NCBI RefSeq assembly: GCF_019443325.1 | Contig: NZ_CP080383.1 | Location: forward strand, 3,596,001-3,660,000 | DNA: 64,000 bases | Reading direction: 5' to 3' | From: Cryobacterium sp. PAMC25264 | GTDB lineage: Bacteria; Actinomycetota; Actinomycetes; Actinomycetales; Microbacteriaceae | Shown here: piece by piece, positions 27,833 to 35,876 of the stretch | How the letters are laid out: every line of letters begins with the position of its first letter | How positions within the stretch are numbered: position 1 is the stretch's first letter | Program-made: the position numbers and the translations under genes | Notes under the pieces: model-generated | What the model was told of the DNA's origin: nothing | The model's input: only the letters and a program-made list of their open reading frames with translations | Database searches by the model: none

Positions 27833-29329
27833 ATGAAAAAGAACATCGCGTTCGTCGCGCTCGGCCTCGCAACCACCCTGTTGCTGGCCGGCTGCGCCAG
27901 CGGCACCGACGCGTCCACCGCATCCGCCGGCGACGCGACGATCGAAATCGGATCGCTGTACGAGCCGCAGAACCTGAGCAACTTCGGCGGCGGCGGCCAG
28001 GGCGTCACCGAGGCGTTCAACGGCAACGTCTACGAGGGTCTCTTCACGCTCACCGACGACGGCAGCGTCGAACCCCTGCTCGCCGCGAGCAATACCGTGA
28101 GCGACGACGGCCTCACCTACACCTTCACGCTGCAGGACGGCGTGACGTTCCACTCCGGCAAGGCGCTCACCTCGGCCGACGTGAAGGCCAGCATCGACGC
28201 CGTGCTCGCCGACGACTCGCAGTCCGCGCGCAAGAGCAGCTTCGGCGCGATCACGAGTATCGAGACGCCGGATGATGCGACGGTCGTCGTGACGCTCGCC
28301 GAGCGCTCGATCTCCTTCATCTACAACCTCAGCTACGTCTGGATCATCAACGCCGACGCCACCGACCTCGAGAGCACGGAGGACGGAACCGGCCCGTACA
28401 CGCTGGGTGACTGGAAGCGCGGCAGCTCGCTCGGCCTGACCCGCTTCGACGGCTACTGGGGCGACGCGGCCGTGAACAGCGAGGTCGTGTTCAACTACTT
28501 CACCGACGCCACCGCGCTGAGCAACGCCCTGCTCACCGGCGAGGTCGACATCGTCACGAGCGTGCAGAGCCCGGATGCGCTCAGCCAGTTCACCGACAAC
28601 GCCGACTATGTCGTGAGCGACGGCGACTCCACCACCAAGGAGATCCTGGTCTTCAACGACCGCGTCGCCCCCTTCGACAACGCGGACGTGCGGAAGGCGC
28701 TCTACTCGGCCATCGACACCAAGAAGCTGCTGAACTCCATCTGGGGCCACTACGGCACTCTGATCGGGTCGATGGTGCCCCCGACCGACCCCTGGTACGA
28801 GGACCTCACCCAGGTGAACCCCTACGACCCCGACCTGGCCAAGCAGCTGCTGGCCTCTGGCGGAGCGCCGGACGGCTTCGAGTTCACCCTGGACACCCCC
28901 AGCTACGACCCGCACCCCGTGGTGGCCGAGTTCGTCAAGAGCGAGCTGGCCAAGGTGGGCGTGACCGTGAACATCAACACCATCAGCGCCGACGAGTGGT
29001 ACACCAAGGTCTACAAGGCCCAGGACTTCACCGCGACGCTGCAGGAACACGTCAACGACCGCGACGTGGTCTGGTACGGCAACCCCGACTTCTACTGGGG
29101 CTACAACAACCCGCAGGTGACCCAGTGGGTTGCCGACGCCGAGGCGTCCACCACGACGGACGAACAGACCGCCAAGCTCACACTCGTCAACGAGCAGATC
29201 GCCCAGGATGCCGCGAGCGTCTGGCTGTACCTCTACCCGCAGATCGTCGTGGCCGCGAGTGATGTGAGCGGATACCCGGTCAACGGGCTCAACTCGCAGT
29301 TCTTCGTCTACGACATCGCCCTGAACTAA
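27833..29329 (+). CDS. Peptide-type ABC transporter substrate-binding lipoprotein
   Basis: This is a family-5 solute-binding protein (DppA/OppA/NikA group), 498 residues. The signal peptide has lipobox LLAGC with acylated Cys21. Typical features are EPLLAASNTVSDDGLTYTF, TFHSGKALTSADVKASI and NPYDPDLAKQLLASGG. The ATG at 27833 follows CAGGAG. It is the first gene of a five-gene importer operon. No peptidase or nickel gene is near, so peptide, opine, oligosaccharide or metal-chelate substrates all remain possible. Confidence 0.92.
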   Translation: MKKNIAFVALGLATTLLLAGCASGTDASTASAGDATIEIGSLYEPQNLSNFGGGGQGVTEAFNGNVYEGLFTLTDDGSVEPLLAASNTVSDDGLTYTFTLQDGVTFHSGKALTSADVKASIDAVLADDSQSARKSSFGAITSIETPDDATVVVTLAERSISFIYNLSYVWIINADATDLESTEDGTGPYTLGDWKRGSSLGLTRFDGYWGDAAVNSEVVFNYFTDATALSNALLTGEVDIVTSVQSPDALSQFTDNADYVVSDGDSTTKEILVFNDRVAPFDNADVRKALYSAIDTKKLLNSIWGHYGTLIGSMVPPTDPWYEDLTQVNPYDPDLAKQLLASGGAPDGFEFTLDTPSYDPHPVVAEFVKSELAKVGVTVNINTISADEWYTKVYKAQDFTATLQEHVNDRDVVWYGNPDFYWGYNNPQVTQWVADAEASTTTDEQTAKLTLVNEQIAQDAASVWLYLYPQIVVAASDVSGYPVNGLNSQFFVYDIALN

Positions 29330-29336
29330 CCGGCAC

Positions 29337-29362
29337 GGCTGGCCCCGTTCGCGGGGCTAGCC
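29337..29362 (+). other. UUCG-capped intercistronic hairpin
   Basis: GGCTGGCCCCG, the tetraloop TTCG, then CGGGGCTAGCC form an 11-bp stem with one G-U pair in the 43-bp gap between the binding-protein gene and the first permease. No T-tract follows, so it is probably an mRNA-stabilising element and not a full terminator. Confidence 0.65.
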
Positions 29363-29372
29363 TTGAGGTCGC

Positions 29373-30335
29373 ATGATTTCCTATCTACTGCGCCGGAGCG
29401 CCTTCCTCCTGGTGTCTTTTGTCATCGCCATGGTGGCCATCTTCGTGCTGCTGAGGCTGCTGCCGGGGGACCCAGCGAACGCGCTGCTCTCGGTCACGGC
29501 CACGCCCGAGCAGATCGCGGCCGCGCAGGCCCAGGTGGGCGCCGACCGCCCGGTGCTCGAACAGTTCGCGACCTGGTTCGGTCAGCTCGCCCGGTTCGAC
29601 CTCGGCGAGTCGTTCATCAGCTCGCTGCCCGTGGGCCCGGAGATCTCGGCGCGGCTTGCGGTCACGGTGCCGCTCACCCTGCTGGCCTTCGTGCTGGCCC
29701 TGGTGATCTCGCTGGTGGCCGGCTTCATCGCCGCCACCAGGGCCGACCGTTGGTACGGCATCCTCATCTCAGGGATCTCGCAGCTCGGGGTGGCCGTGCC
29801 CGTGTTCTGGGTGGGCATCCTGCTGGTCAGCGTGTTCTCCGTGGGCCTGCGCTGGTTGCCCTCCGGCGGCTTTCCCCGTGACGACTGGGCCGATCCGGCC
29901 GATGCGCTGCGGTCGCTGGCCTTGCCCGTGATCACCGTGGCCGTGGTGATGAGCGCCTCGCTCACCCGGTACGTGCGGTCGGCCACGCTCGATGTGTTGG
30001 GCAGCGACTATCTTCGCTCGGCCCGCGCCCAGGGTTCCGGCCGCGGCGAGGCGCTCTGGCGGCACGGACTGCGGAACGGGGCCGTGCCGGTGATCGCGAT
30101 CCTCGGCATCGAGCTGGCCACGACGTTCCTCGGCGCCGTGGTCGTGGAGAGCGTCTTCAGCCTGCCGGGCCTGGGCAGCATGCTGCTCACGGCGATCCAG
30201 CAGCACGACTACCCGAACATCCAGGGCGTGCTCTTCGTGAGCACCCTCGTGGTGCTCGTGATCGGTTTCCTCGGTGATGTCGCGCAGCGACTGGTCGACC
30301 CGCGCCTGCGCGTGAGCATTTCGGGTAACCGATGA
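29373..30335 (+). CDS. Peptide-type ABC transporter permease (DppB-like)
   Basis: The 320-residue membrane protein has six predicted helices. DppB/OppB marks are LLRRSAFLLVSFV at the N-terminus, LLPGDPANALL near residue 29, the coupling loop YLRSARAQGSGRGEALWRHG near 211, and VVVESVFSLPGLGSMLLTAI near the C-terminus. It ends in ATGA overlap with the next permease gene. The protein forms half of the membrane channel for the family-5 binding protein encoded just upstream. Confidence 0.93.
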   Translation: MISYLLRRSAFLLVSFVIAMVAIFVLLRLLPGDPANALLSVTATPEQIAAAQAQVGADRPVLEQFATWFGQLARFDLGESFISSLPVGPEISARLAVTVPLTLLAFVLALVISLVAGFIAATRADRWYGILISGISQLGVAVPVFWVGILLVSVFSVGLRWLPSGGFPRDDWADPADALRSLALPVITVAVVMSASLTRYVRSATLDVLGSDYLRSARAQGSGRGEALWRHGLRNGAVPVIAILGIELATTFLGAVVVESVFSLPGLGSMLLTAIQQHDYPNIQGVLFVSTLVVLVIGFLGDVAQRLVDPRLRVSISGNR

Positions 30336-31189
30336 GCGCGCCCGTACTGGCCGAGACCATCGTCGTCGCCCCGCGCCGGCGCCGCTCCTGGACCCTCGGG
30401 GTGGGGCTGGTGCTCGTGGGCGTGGTCGTGGCGATCGCCCTGCTCTCGCTGGTCTGGCTGCCCTACGCCCCGGCGGACACAACCGGGAGCCGGCTGGAGG
30501 GGGCCAACCCCGTGCACTGGCTCGGCACCGACAAGCTCGGCCGGGACCTCGCGACCCAGCTCATGATCGGGGCCCGCATCGCCCTCGTGGTGGGCCTGGG
30601 CGCCGTCGCCGTCGGCGCCCTGCTGGGCGTCACCGTCGGTCTGCTGGCCGCGTTCGCGGCGGCCTGGCTCGACGACACCATCTCGGCCGCGCTCGACGTG
30701 GTGATCGCCTTCCCCGTGCTGTTGCTGGCGATGCTCATCGTGGCCGCGCAGGGTGCCTCGCTCGTCTCGGTGATCGTCGCGATCGGCCTGGCGATGTCGG
30801 CCGTGGTGGCCCGGCTCACCCGGGTGCTCACCAAACGGGTCCTCTCCGAGCAGTACGTCACGGCTGCCCGCACCTCGGGTACCCGCTGGCCCGGCATCGT
30901 GCTCCGGCACATCCTGCCCAACATCTGGCCGACACTGAGCGTGAACCTCGCCCTGCAGTTCGGTGTGGCGGTGCTCGCGGAGGCCAGCCTGTCGTACCTG
31001 GGACTCGGTGCCCCGCCGCCCAACGCCTCCTGGGGCCGCCTGCTGCAGGAGGCGCAGGGCACGGTCGTGACCGCCCCGCTTGGCGCCGTAGCCCCGGGCA
31101 TCGCGCTGATCATGCTCGTGATCGGCGTCAACTTCATTGCCGACGGCCTGCGCGATGTGGCCGACCCCTCCCGACGGGACAGCCGATGA
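30332..31189 (+). CDS. Peptide-type ABC transporter permease (DppC-like)
   Basis: This is the partner permease, 285 residues, with the DppC signature HWLGTDKLGRDLATQLMIGA near residue 63, the coupling loop EQYVTAARTSGTRWPGIVLR, and LSYLGLGAPPPNASWGRLL. The ATG overlaps the previous stop and the stop overlaps the following ATPase start, so all genes of this importer are translationally coupled. Confidence 0.93.
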   Translation: MSAPVLAETIVVAPRRRRSWTLGVGLVLVGVVVAIALLSLVWLPYAPADTTGSRLEGANPVHWLGTDKLGRDLATQLMIGARIALVVGLGAVAVGALLGVTVGLLAAFAAAWLDDTISAALDVVIAFPVLLLAMLIVAAQGASLVSVIVAIGLAMSAVVARLTRVLTKRVLSEQYVTAARTSGTRWPGIVLRHILPNIWPTLSVNLALQFGVAVLAEASLSYLGLGAPPPNASWGRLLQEAQGTVVTAPLGAVAPGIALIMLVIGVNFIADGLRDVADPSRRDSR

Positions 31190-31977
31190 CCCTGCTCTCT
31201 GTGACGAATCTCGGCGTGCATACCTCCACAGGGCGGGCACTCGTGCACGACCTCAGCTTCGACCTGGCCGCCGGCGCCCGCCTGGGGCTCATCGGTGAAT
31301 CCGGCTCCGGCAAGTCGGTGACCTCGCTGGCCGTGACCGGGCTGCTCGCCCCGGGCCTCACGGCCAGCGGCAGTGTTCGACTGGACGGCGTGGAGGTCGT
31401 GGGAGCCGCCGAACGCACGCTCGTCCCGCTCCGCGGCCGGGTGGCCTCCGTCGTGTTCCAGGAGCCGCTCACCGCACTCGACCCGTTGATGCGCATCGGT
31501 CGGCAGGTGGCCGAACCCCTCCGGCGGCACCGCGGCCTCACCGGCAGTGCCCTCCGCGCGGGCGTCGCCGAGGCACTCGCCGAGGTGAGCCTCGCCGACG
31601 CGCGTCTCAGCCGCGCCTACCCGCACGAGATCTCCGGCGGTCAGCGGCAACGGGCCGCCATCGCGATCGCCCTGGCCAGCCGCCCGCAGCTGCTCATCGC
31701 CGACGAACCGACCACGGCTCTGGACGTGACGGTGCAGGCGCAGGTGCTGCGCCTCCTCGGTGACCTCGTCGAGGCGCGCGGCATGGCGTTGCTGTTCATC
31801 AGCCACGACCTCGCGGTGGTCTCGGCGATGACCAACGACGTCATTGTCATGTCGGCGGGCAGCGCCGTGGAACGCGGAGCGATCGGCGACGTGTTGCGCG
31901 CGCCGCAGCATCCGTACACCGCCGAACTCGTGCGGAGCGCCCGGTCACTCGACGAGATGCTGGGGGAGCGCGCATGA
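31186..31977 (+). CDS. Peptide-type ABC transporter ATPase (DppD-like)
   Basis: The nucleotide-binding subunit is 263 residues. Walker A is GESGSGKS near residue 36, the signature is ISGGQRQR near 148, and Walker B is LLIADEPTTALD, followed by the H-loop ISHD. It is shorter than typical DppD (about 320), because the C-terminal oligopeptide-transport extension is nearly absent (ends near HPYTAELVRSARSLDEM). It energises import with the next ATPase. Confidence 0.93.
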   Translation: MTLLSVTNLGVHTSTGRALVHDLSFDLAAGARLGLIGESGSGKSVTSLAVTGLLAPGLTASGSVRLDGVEVVGAAERTLVPLRGRVASVVFQEPLTALDPLMRIGRQVAEPLRRHRGLTGSALRAGVAEALAEVSLADARLSRAYPHEISGGQRQRAAIAIALASRPQLLIADEPTTALDVTVQAQVLRLLGDLVEARGMALLFISHDLAVVSAMTNDVIVMSAGSAVERGAIGDVLRAPQHPYTAELVRSARSLDEMLGERA

Positions 31978-32723
31978 TCCTGGAACTCCGCAATGTCTCC
32001 TACCGGTACCGGGCGGGCGCGCTCGCCCTCGATGATGTGTCGATCGGCGTGGCCGCAGGTCAGAGCGTGGGCCTGGTCGGCGAATCGGGCAGCGGCAAGT
32101 CCACCATCGTGCGGCTCATGCTCGCGCTGGCCCGGCCCACCACCGGGTCGGTGCTCTTCGAGGGGCAGCCGATCGCTCCGGCGTCGCTCCGGCGCTTCCG
32201 GTCCGCCGTGCAGACGGTCTTCCAAGACCCGTATTCGTCGCTGGACCCCCGCCAGAACATCGAGAGCATCGTGGCCGAGCCGCTGCGCTCACTCGGGCTG
32301 GCCCGCGGTGCCGAGGCGCGAGCGCAGGTGACGGCGGCGCTCGCCGCGGTGGGTCTGCCCGCCGACGCACTCGGCCGGTACCCGCTCGAGTTCTCCGGCG
32401 GCCAACGCCAGCGCATCGCCATCGCCCGGGCCACCGTGTGCCACCCGCGGCTGCTGCTCGCGGACGAGCCGGTGAGCGCGCTCGACGTGACCACTCGCAT
32501 CCAGGTGATCGACCTGCTCGCCGAACTGCGGGCCTCCACGGGCCTGGCGATCCTGATGGTCTCGCACGACCTCAGCGCCATCGCGGCGCTCTGCGACGAG
32601 ACCGTGGTGCTCAACCAGGGCCGGGTGGTGGAGTTCGGGCCGACCGCGAGCATCCTGAACGAGCCCCGCGAGGACTACACCCGGCGCCTCGTCGCGGCCG
32701 TGCCGCGCCTGCCAGCCCCCTGA
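31974..32723 (+). CDS. Peptide-type ABC transporter ATPase (DppF-like)
   Basis: The second nucleotide-binding subunit is 249 residues. Walker A is GESGSGKST near residue 35, the Q-loop is in TVFQDPYSSLDPRQN, the signature is FSGGQRQR, and Walker B is LLLADEPVSALD. It also has a short C-terminus and ends with REDYTRRLVAAVPRL, the usual end of this class. The ATGA overlap couples it to the previous gene. It is the last gene of the operon. Confidence 0.93.
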   Translation: MILELRNVSYRYRAGALALDDVSIGVAAGQSVGLVGESGSGKSTIVRLMLALARPTTGSVLFEGQPIAPASLRRFRSAVQTVFQDPYSSLDPRQNIESIVAEPLRSLGLARGAEARAQVTAALAAVGLPADALGRYPLEFSGGQRQRIAIARATVCHPRLLLADEPVSALDVTTRIQVIDLLAELRASTGLAILMVSHDLSAIAALCDETVVLNQGRVVEFGPTASILNEPREDYTRRLVAAVPRLPAP

Positions 32724-33149
32724 GCCGCACCCGACTCGACGTCGAGTGCGCCCCACGCATCGGTCGAGCCTGTCGGGACCTCGTGGGCGGATAGGTTCAC
32801 GTCGGTCACGACCGCGGGCACGTCACCGGGTCTCGACGAGCTCGACCGCCGAGGCGGGTGCGACACGCACGCATCCGACGGAACTCGACTGCCCTACGCG
32901 ACCCGCGCGTTGGTCGAGCCTGTCGAGCTGTGGGGGCGCTTCGCGCCCGGGTGGTCGGCGGAAGCGCACTTCCTTAGGAGACCTCGTGGGCCGACGGTCG
33001 GACTTGGCGTGCGTCTTGAGTTCGGGTCGCCGGATCTCGACAGGCTCGATCGACGAGGTGGGGACGAACGCAGACCGGGTTACCGGGTCTCGACAGGCTT
33101 GACCAGCGACGGCGCTTGATCTGCGGCTCAGCTCGACCTGCGGGTGCGG
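32724..33149. repeat. 426-bp gap with five degenerate GGTCTCGACAGGCTCGACC-type units
   Basis: No gene was found here. Short units related to GGTCTCGACAGGCTCGACC occur at about 32759-32783 (reverse), 32827-32856 (forward), 32909-32930 (reverse), 33031-33058 (forward) and 33083-33109 (forward). A separate perfect 14-bp palindrome, ACTCGACGTCGAGT, lies at 32734-32747. Opposed units can fold into long hairpins. The gap lies between the end of the ABC operon and the end of the leftward thioredoxin-fold gene, so it may serve as a terminator region. Confidence 0.65.
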
Positions 33150-34208
33150 CTACTGCAGGCCGTCGACCGAGACCAGGCCGTCGTGGCGGCGGCCGTCGAA
33201 GATGATCGTGGGGATCTTCACGGTGGCGATCTTCTCTTCGACCAGGGTCTTGTTGGCTGCGATGATTCCCGTCACCTTCGCCGAGCCGGCCTCGGCCACG
33301 ACCACATCGATCTGATCGGCGCTCAGACCGAACTCGTCGAGCCAGCCCACCAGCGTGGAGGTGGCCTCCTGGGAGTCCATCGAGTTGATCGCACCCTGCC
33401 AGGGCAGGCCGGCATCCGTCTTCTCGGTGAAGATGCGCTTGAGCATCTGCCAGTCGACCGGGGTGTCGGCGCCATCCAGCGGGTGCAGCCGCACGGCCTC
33501 GAGGTACTGCGTCACGAGCAGGGAGTTGGGGAACTTGTAGCCGTCGGTGCCCGCGATCGGGTACGCGATGTACGTGAGGTTGTGGGTGGACTCGAAGCCG
33601 GACTCCTCGATGTTCGCGAAGAGCGCCTTGCAGAAGGTGCAGCCCGGGTCGATGACCTCGACCGCGATCGGGTTCGCGTCGCCCTCGGTGAGGTACGTGG
33701 CGTTGGCCGGCAGGTAGTCCTCGGCGGTCCAGGTCTGGAAACGGGCCGGAATGGCCGCGAAGGTCTCGCCGAGGCTGGCGAACTCGTTGCCGAACGCGCC
33801 GAGCACGTCGAACGCACCCAGCGACTCCATGAAGCCGGGCGTCTCATCGGGGATCGAGCAGGCCTCGGCGCCCAGCGTGCAGGATGCCGAGTCCTGCTTG
33901 TTGCAGGTGCCGTAGACGTAGAGGTTGACGGCGCTCTTGACCACCGTGTAGCCCGACCAGATGGTGGTGACGAGAACGAGCACCGCCAGGATCTCGAGGC
34001 CGATGCTGGCCGGGCGCACCAGGGCGGGGCGGCGGGCGGCGATGGGGGCGAGCAGGTGGTCCTTGATGTCCTGCTTGAAGGTCGTGTCGCAGGGCCGGAA
34101 CGTGACCCGCCGCCAGGTGCAGTTCCAGGCCTTGCCCACATAACGCCGGTACCGCGCGGAGAAGGCGGCCATGATGACCAGGATGATGAATGCGGCGATA
34201 CAGAACAC
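33150..34208 (-). CDS. Membrane-anchored thioredoxin-fold protein
   Basis: The 352-residue protein has two hydrophobic segments (about residues 2-16 and 72-90) and a C-terminal thioredoxin-like domain. The redox motif is CTFC in DPGCTFCKALF near residue 190, and a cis-Pro-type stretch KIPTIIFDG lies near 333. The region between the second helix and the domain holds four Cys residues (CNKQ, SCTLGAEAC). Topology suggests the domain faces outside. GTG directly follows the TAA of the upstream SufS-like gene, so the two are coupled. I do not recognise a named family. A role in thiol handling or disulfide exchange is inference. Confidence 0.75.
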   Translation of the reverse strand: MFCIAAFIILVIMAAFSARYRRYVGKAWNCTWRRVTFRPCDTTFKQDIKDHLLAPIAARRPALVRPASIGLEILAVLVLVTTIWSGYTVVKSAVNLYVYGTCNKQDSASCTLGAEACSIPDETPGFMESLGAFDVLGAFGNEFASLGETFAAIPARFQTWTAEDYLPANATYLTEGDANPIAVEVIDPGCTFCKALFANIEESGFESTHNLTYIAYPIAGTDGYKFPNSLLVTQYLEAVRLHPLDGADTPVDWQMLKRIFTEKTDAGLPWQGAINSMDSQEATSTLVGWLDEFGLSADQIDVVVAEAGSAKVTGIIAANKTLVEEKIATVKIPTIIFDGRRHDGLVSVDGLQ

Positions 34209-35435
34209 TTAGGAGAGGCCTTTCATCAGCCGAGTGAGGGCCCCGGTTGCGGCGTCGACGTCCGACTCCGTCGAGTGCAGGCCGAGGGAGAATCGCAGCA
34301 GCGGGGGGAGGCCGAGCTGCTCCTTGAGGTGGTGGTGCGCACAGAAATAGCCGCTGCGCACGGAGATCCGTGAGTGCGAGAGGAACACCGCCAGCCGGTG
34401 CGAGTCCTGCGCGGGCGCATACACGCTGATCACCGGGCTGGGCGCGTCGTTCAGCAGGGTGAGCCCGGGCACCGCGGCAAGCCTCTCGAAGAGGCGGGTG
34501 GAGAGGGCGCTGATGTGCTCGGCCGGGCTGAGCCCGCCGGGGCGGATGCTGCCGAGCCAGTCGATCGCCCGGCCCAGCGCGATGATCTCCCCCCAGGCCT
34601 GCAGGCCAGGTTCGAGCAGAGCACCCGGGTCGCCCTGCACGAGGTCGAAATCGTCTTCGCGCACATCCTGCACCATGCCGCCGCCCACGAAGCTGAGCTC
34701 GAGCGAGGCGAGCAGCTCGTGTCGGGCCACGACGACGCCGAGGCTCGCGCCGTACATCTTGTGGGCGGAGAAGCAGAGCGCATCCGCGTCGGTCTTTTGC
34801 AGCAGTGCCCGCGAGTGCCCCATGGCCTGCGCGGCGTCGACGATGACGATGCCGCCGCGGGCGTGGGTGTCGCGCACAAGGTCGCTGAGGTTGGTGAGCA
34901 GCCGGCCGTCGATGTTGGATGCGGCGTTGACGACCACCACGGCTTTCTCGAGCTGCGCCGGCTCGTAGACCAGGGCGCCGTCCGCGGCGCGATCCAGCAC
35001 CAGGCGCTCAACACCCAGCCGGCGGGCGGCCGTGATGGTGGGCAGGAACACCGAGTTGTGCTCGATGTGGCTGGTGACGACGCGGTCGAAACGCCCCAGC
35101 GGCAGCTGGTTCAGCAGCAGGTTCAGGCCGTAGGTGGTGTTGAGAGTGAACGAGACGGCGTGGTTCCTGGCCGAGAGTCCCAGCAGGCCAAGCACCGCCT
35201 GGCGGGTGTCGGCCACCTGGGCGTCCACCTTCTGTCCCCAGGCATACTTCACCCGGCCGCCGCAGGCGTTATAGGTCGTGTAGTAGTCGGTGAGGGCGTC
35301 GATGACGCTCTGCGGCCGCAGGCTCTGGCAGGCGGCATCGAGGTAGACCTCGCCGGGTTGCAGATAGCCGAAGTCGCCGGTGCGGCTCGTCTCGAGTGGG
35401 CCGGGCGAGCGGCGGAACAGCGTGCTGCGCTTCAT
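34209..35435 (-). CDS. SufS-like cysteine desulfurase / class V aminotransferase
   Basis: This is a PLP-dependent enzyme of the class V (cysteine desulfurase) group, 408 residues. The cofactor Lys is in CFSAHKMYGASLG near residue 190-200, the stacking His in SHIEHNSVFLPT, and a Cys sits in the active-site loop RSGYFCAHHH as in SufS. Substrate Arg candidates lie in LLRFSLGLHSTESDVD. It is not in a suf cluster and is coupled to a membrane thioredoxin-fold protein, so a dedicated sulfur-transfer role is possible. A DosR-like box lies about 50 bp upstream. Confidence 0.85.
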   Translation of the reverse strand: MKRSTLFRRSPGPLETSRTGDFGYLQPGEVYLDAACQSLRPQSVIDALTDYYTTYNACGGRVKYAWGQKVDAQVADTRQAVLGLLGLSARNHAVSFTLNTTYGLNLLLNQLPLGRFDRVVTSHIEHNSVFLPTITAARRLGVERLVLDRAADGALVYEPAQLEKAVVVVNAASNIDGRLLTNLSDLVRDTHARGGIVIVDAAQAMGHSRALLQKTDADALCFSAHKMYGASLGVVVARHELLASLELSFVGGGMVQDVREDDFDLVQGDPGALLEPGLQAWGEIIALGRAIDWLGSIRPGGLSPAEHISALSTRLFERLAAVPGLTLLNDAPSPVISVYAPAQDSHRLAVFLSHSRISVRSGYFCAHHHLKEQLGLPPLLRFSLGLHSTESDVDAATGALTRLMKGLS

Positions 35436-35482
35436 TTTCTCAACTCCCGGCTCAGCTTAGAATTGCCGCCGAACCGGGAGTG

Positions 35483-35496
35483 GGGACCAAAGTCCC
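35483..35496. promoter_or_regulatory. DosR-like box 1
   Basis: On the minus strand this reads GGGACTTTGGTCCC, a near-perfect palindrome similar to the mycobacterial DosR/DevR site core (GGGACTnnnGnCCC). It is 48-61 bp upstream of the SufS-like gene. Two related boxes are at 42406 and 43036. Confidence 0.55.
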
Positions 35497-35500
35497 GTTT

Positions 35501-35538
35501 GACCGGGTGAGAGCCCCTTTACACAGCTGGCTCCAAGC
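35501..35538. repeat. 38-bp direct repeat, copy 1 (degenerate end of the UvrA-like gene)
   Basis: GACCGGGTGAGAGCCCCTTT followed by ACACAGCTGGCTCCAAGC matches 35839-35876 at about 33 of 38 positions. The second copy is the true 3' end of the UvrA-like gene. Read on the minus strand, this copy encodes LEPAV-stop where the real gene has LELAG-stop. The two copies flank a 300-bp segment with one small ORF. Confidence 0.7.
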
Positions 35539-35637
35539 CTTGGCTACCGCGAGACCACGGCAACCGCCGTCCATACGCCGCTGCCATGTGCGGGGACTAG
35601 GGTGGCCGCACACGTGACACGACTGGGGGTAACGCGG

Positions 35638-35820
35638 ATGACCAACATTGGCGGCAATGGCCACTGGGTTCGAACTCGGACTGAGGCCGGCCAAAAGGCG
35701 TTCCTCCTGGAGCGCAAGATGGAAGCGAAGCGGCAGGAGGACGCCCGACTCCGCAGTCGAGATTTCTGGCGTGCCGTCGGCCGCCGCATCCGAGCAGTCT
35801 GGCGGCGGGTGCGCAACTAG
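35638..35820 (+). CDS. Small basic protein, 60 residues
   Basis: This is a short ORF from an ATG at 35638 (MTNIGGNGHWVRTRTEAGQK) preceded by GGGGGT. The product is very basic, with ARLRSRDFWRAVGRRIRAVW at the C-terminus, and has no membrane helix. It is not a family I recognise. TAGGGT at 35600 upstream resembles a -10 element. It lies within the 300-bp segment flanked by 38-bp direct repeats at the end of the UvrA-like gene, so it may have arrived with that segment. Confidence 0.5.
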   Translation: MTNIGGNGHWVRTRTEAGQKAFLLERKMEAKRQEDARLRSRDFWRAVGRRIRAVWRRVRN

Positions 35821-35838
35821 GGGATGAGCGTGCGGTGT

Positions 35839-35876
35839 GACCGGGTGAGACGCGCTTTACCCAGCTAGCTCCAAGC
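35839..35876. repeat. 38-bp direct repeat, copy 2 (genuine end of the UvrA-like gene)
   Basis: GACCGGGTGAGACGCGCTTT followed by ACCCAGCTAGCTCCAAGC. The right 20 bp encode the last codons (LELAG) and stop of the UvrA-like gene, and the left part lies just past the stop. Its partner at 35501 lies 338 bp away in the same orientation, beyond the small basic ORF. Confidence 0.7.
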
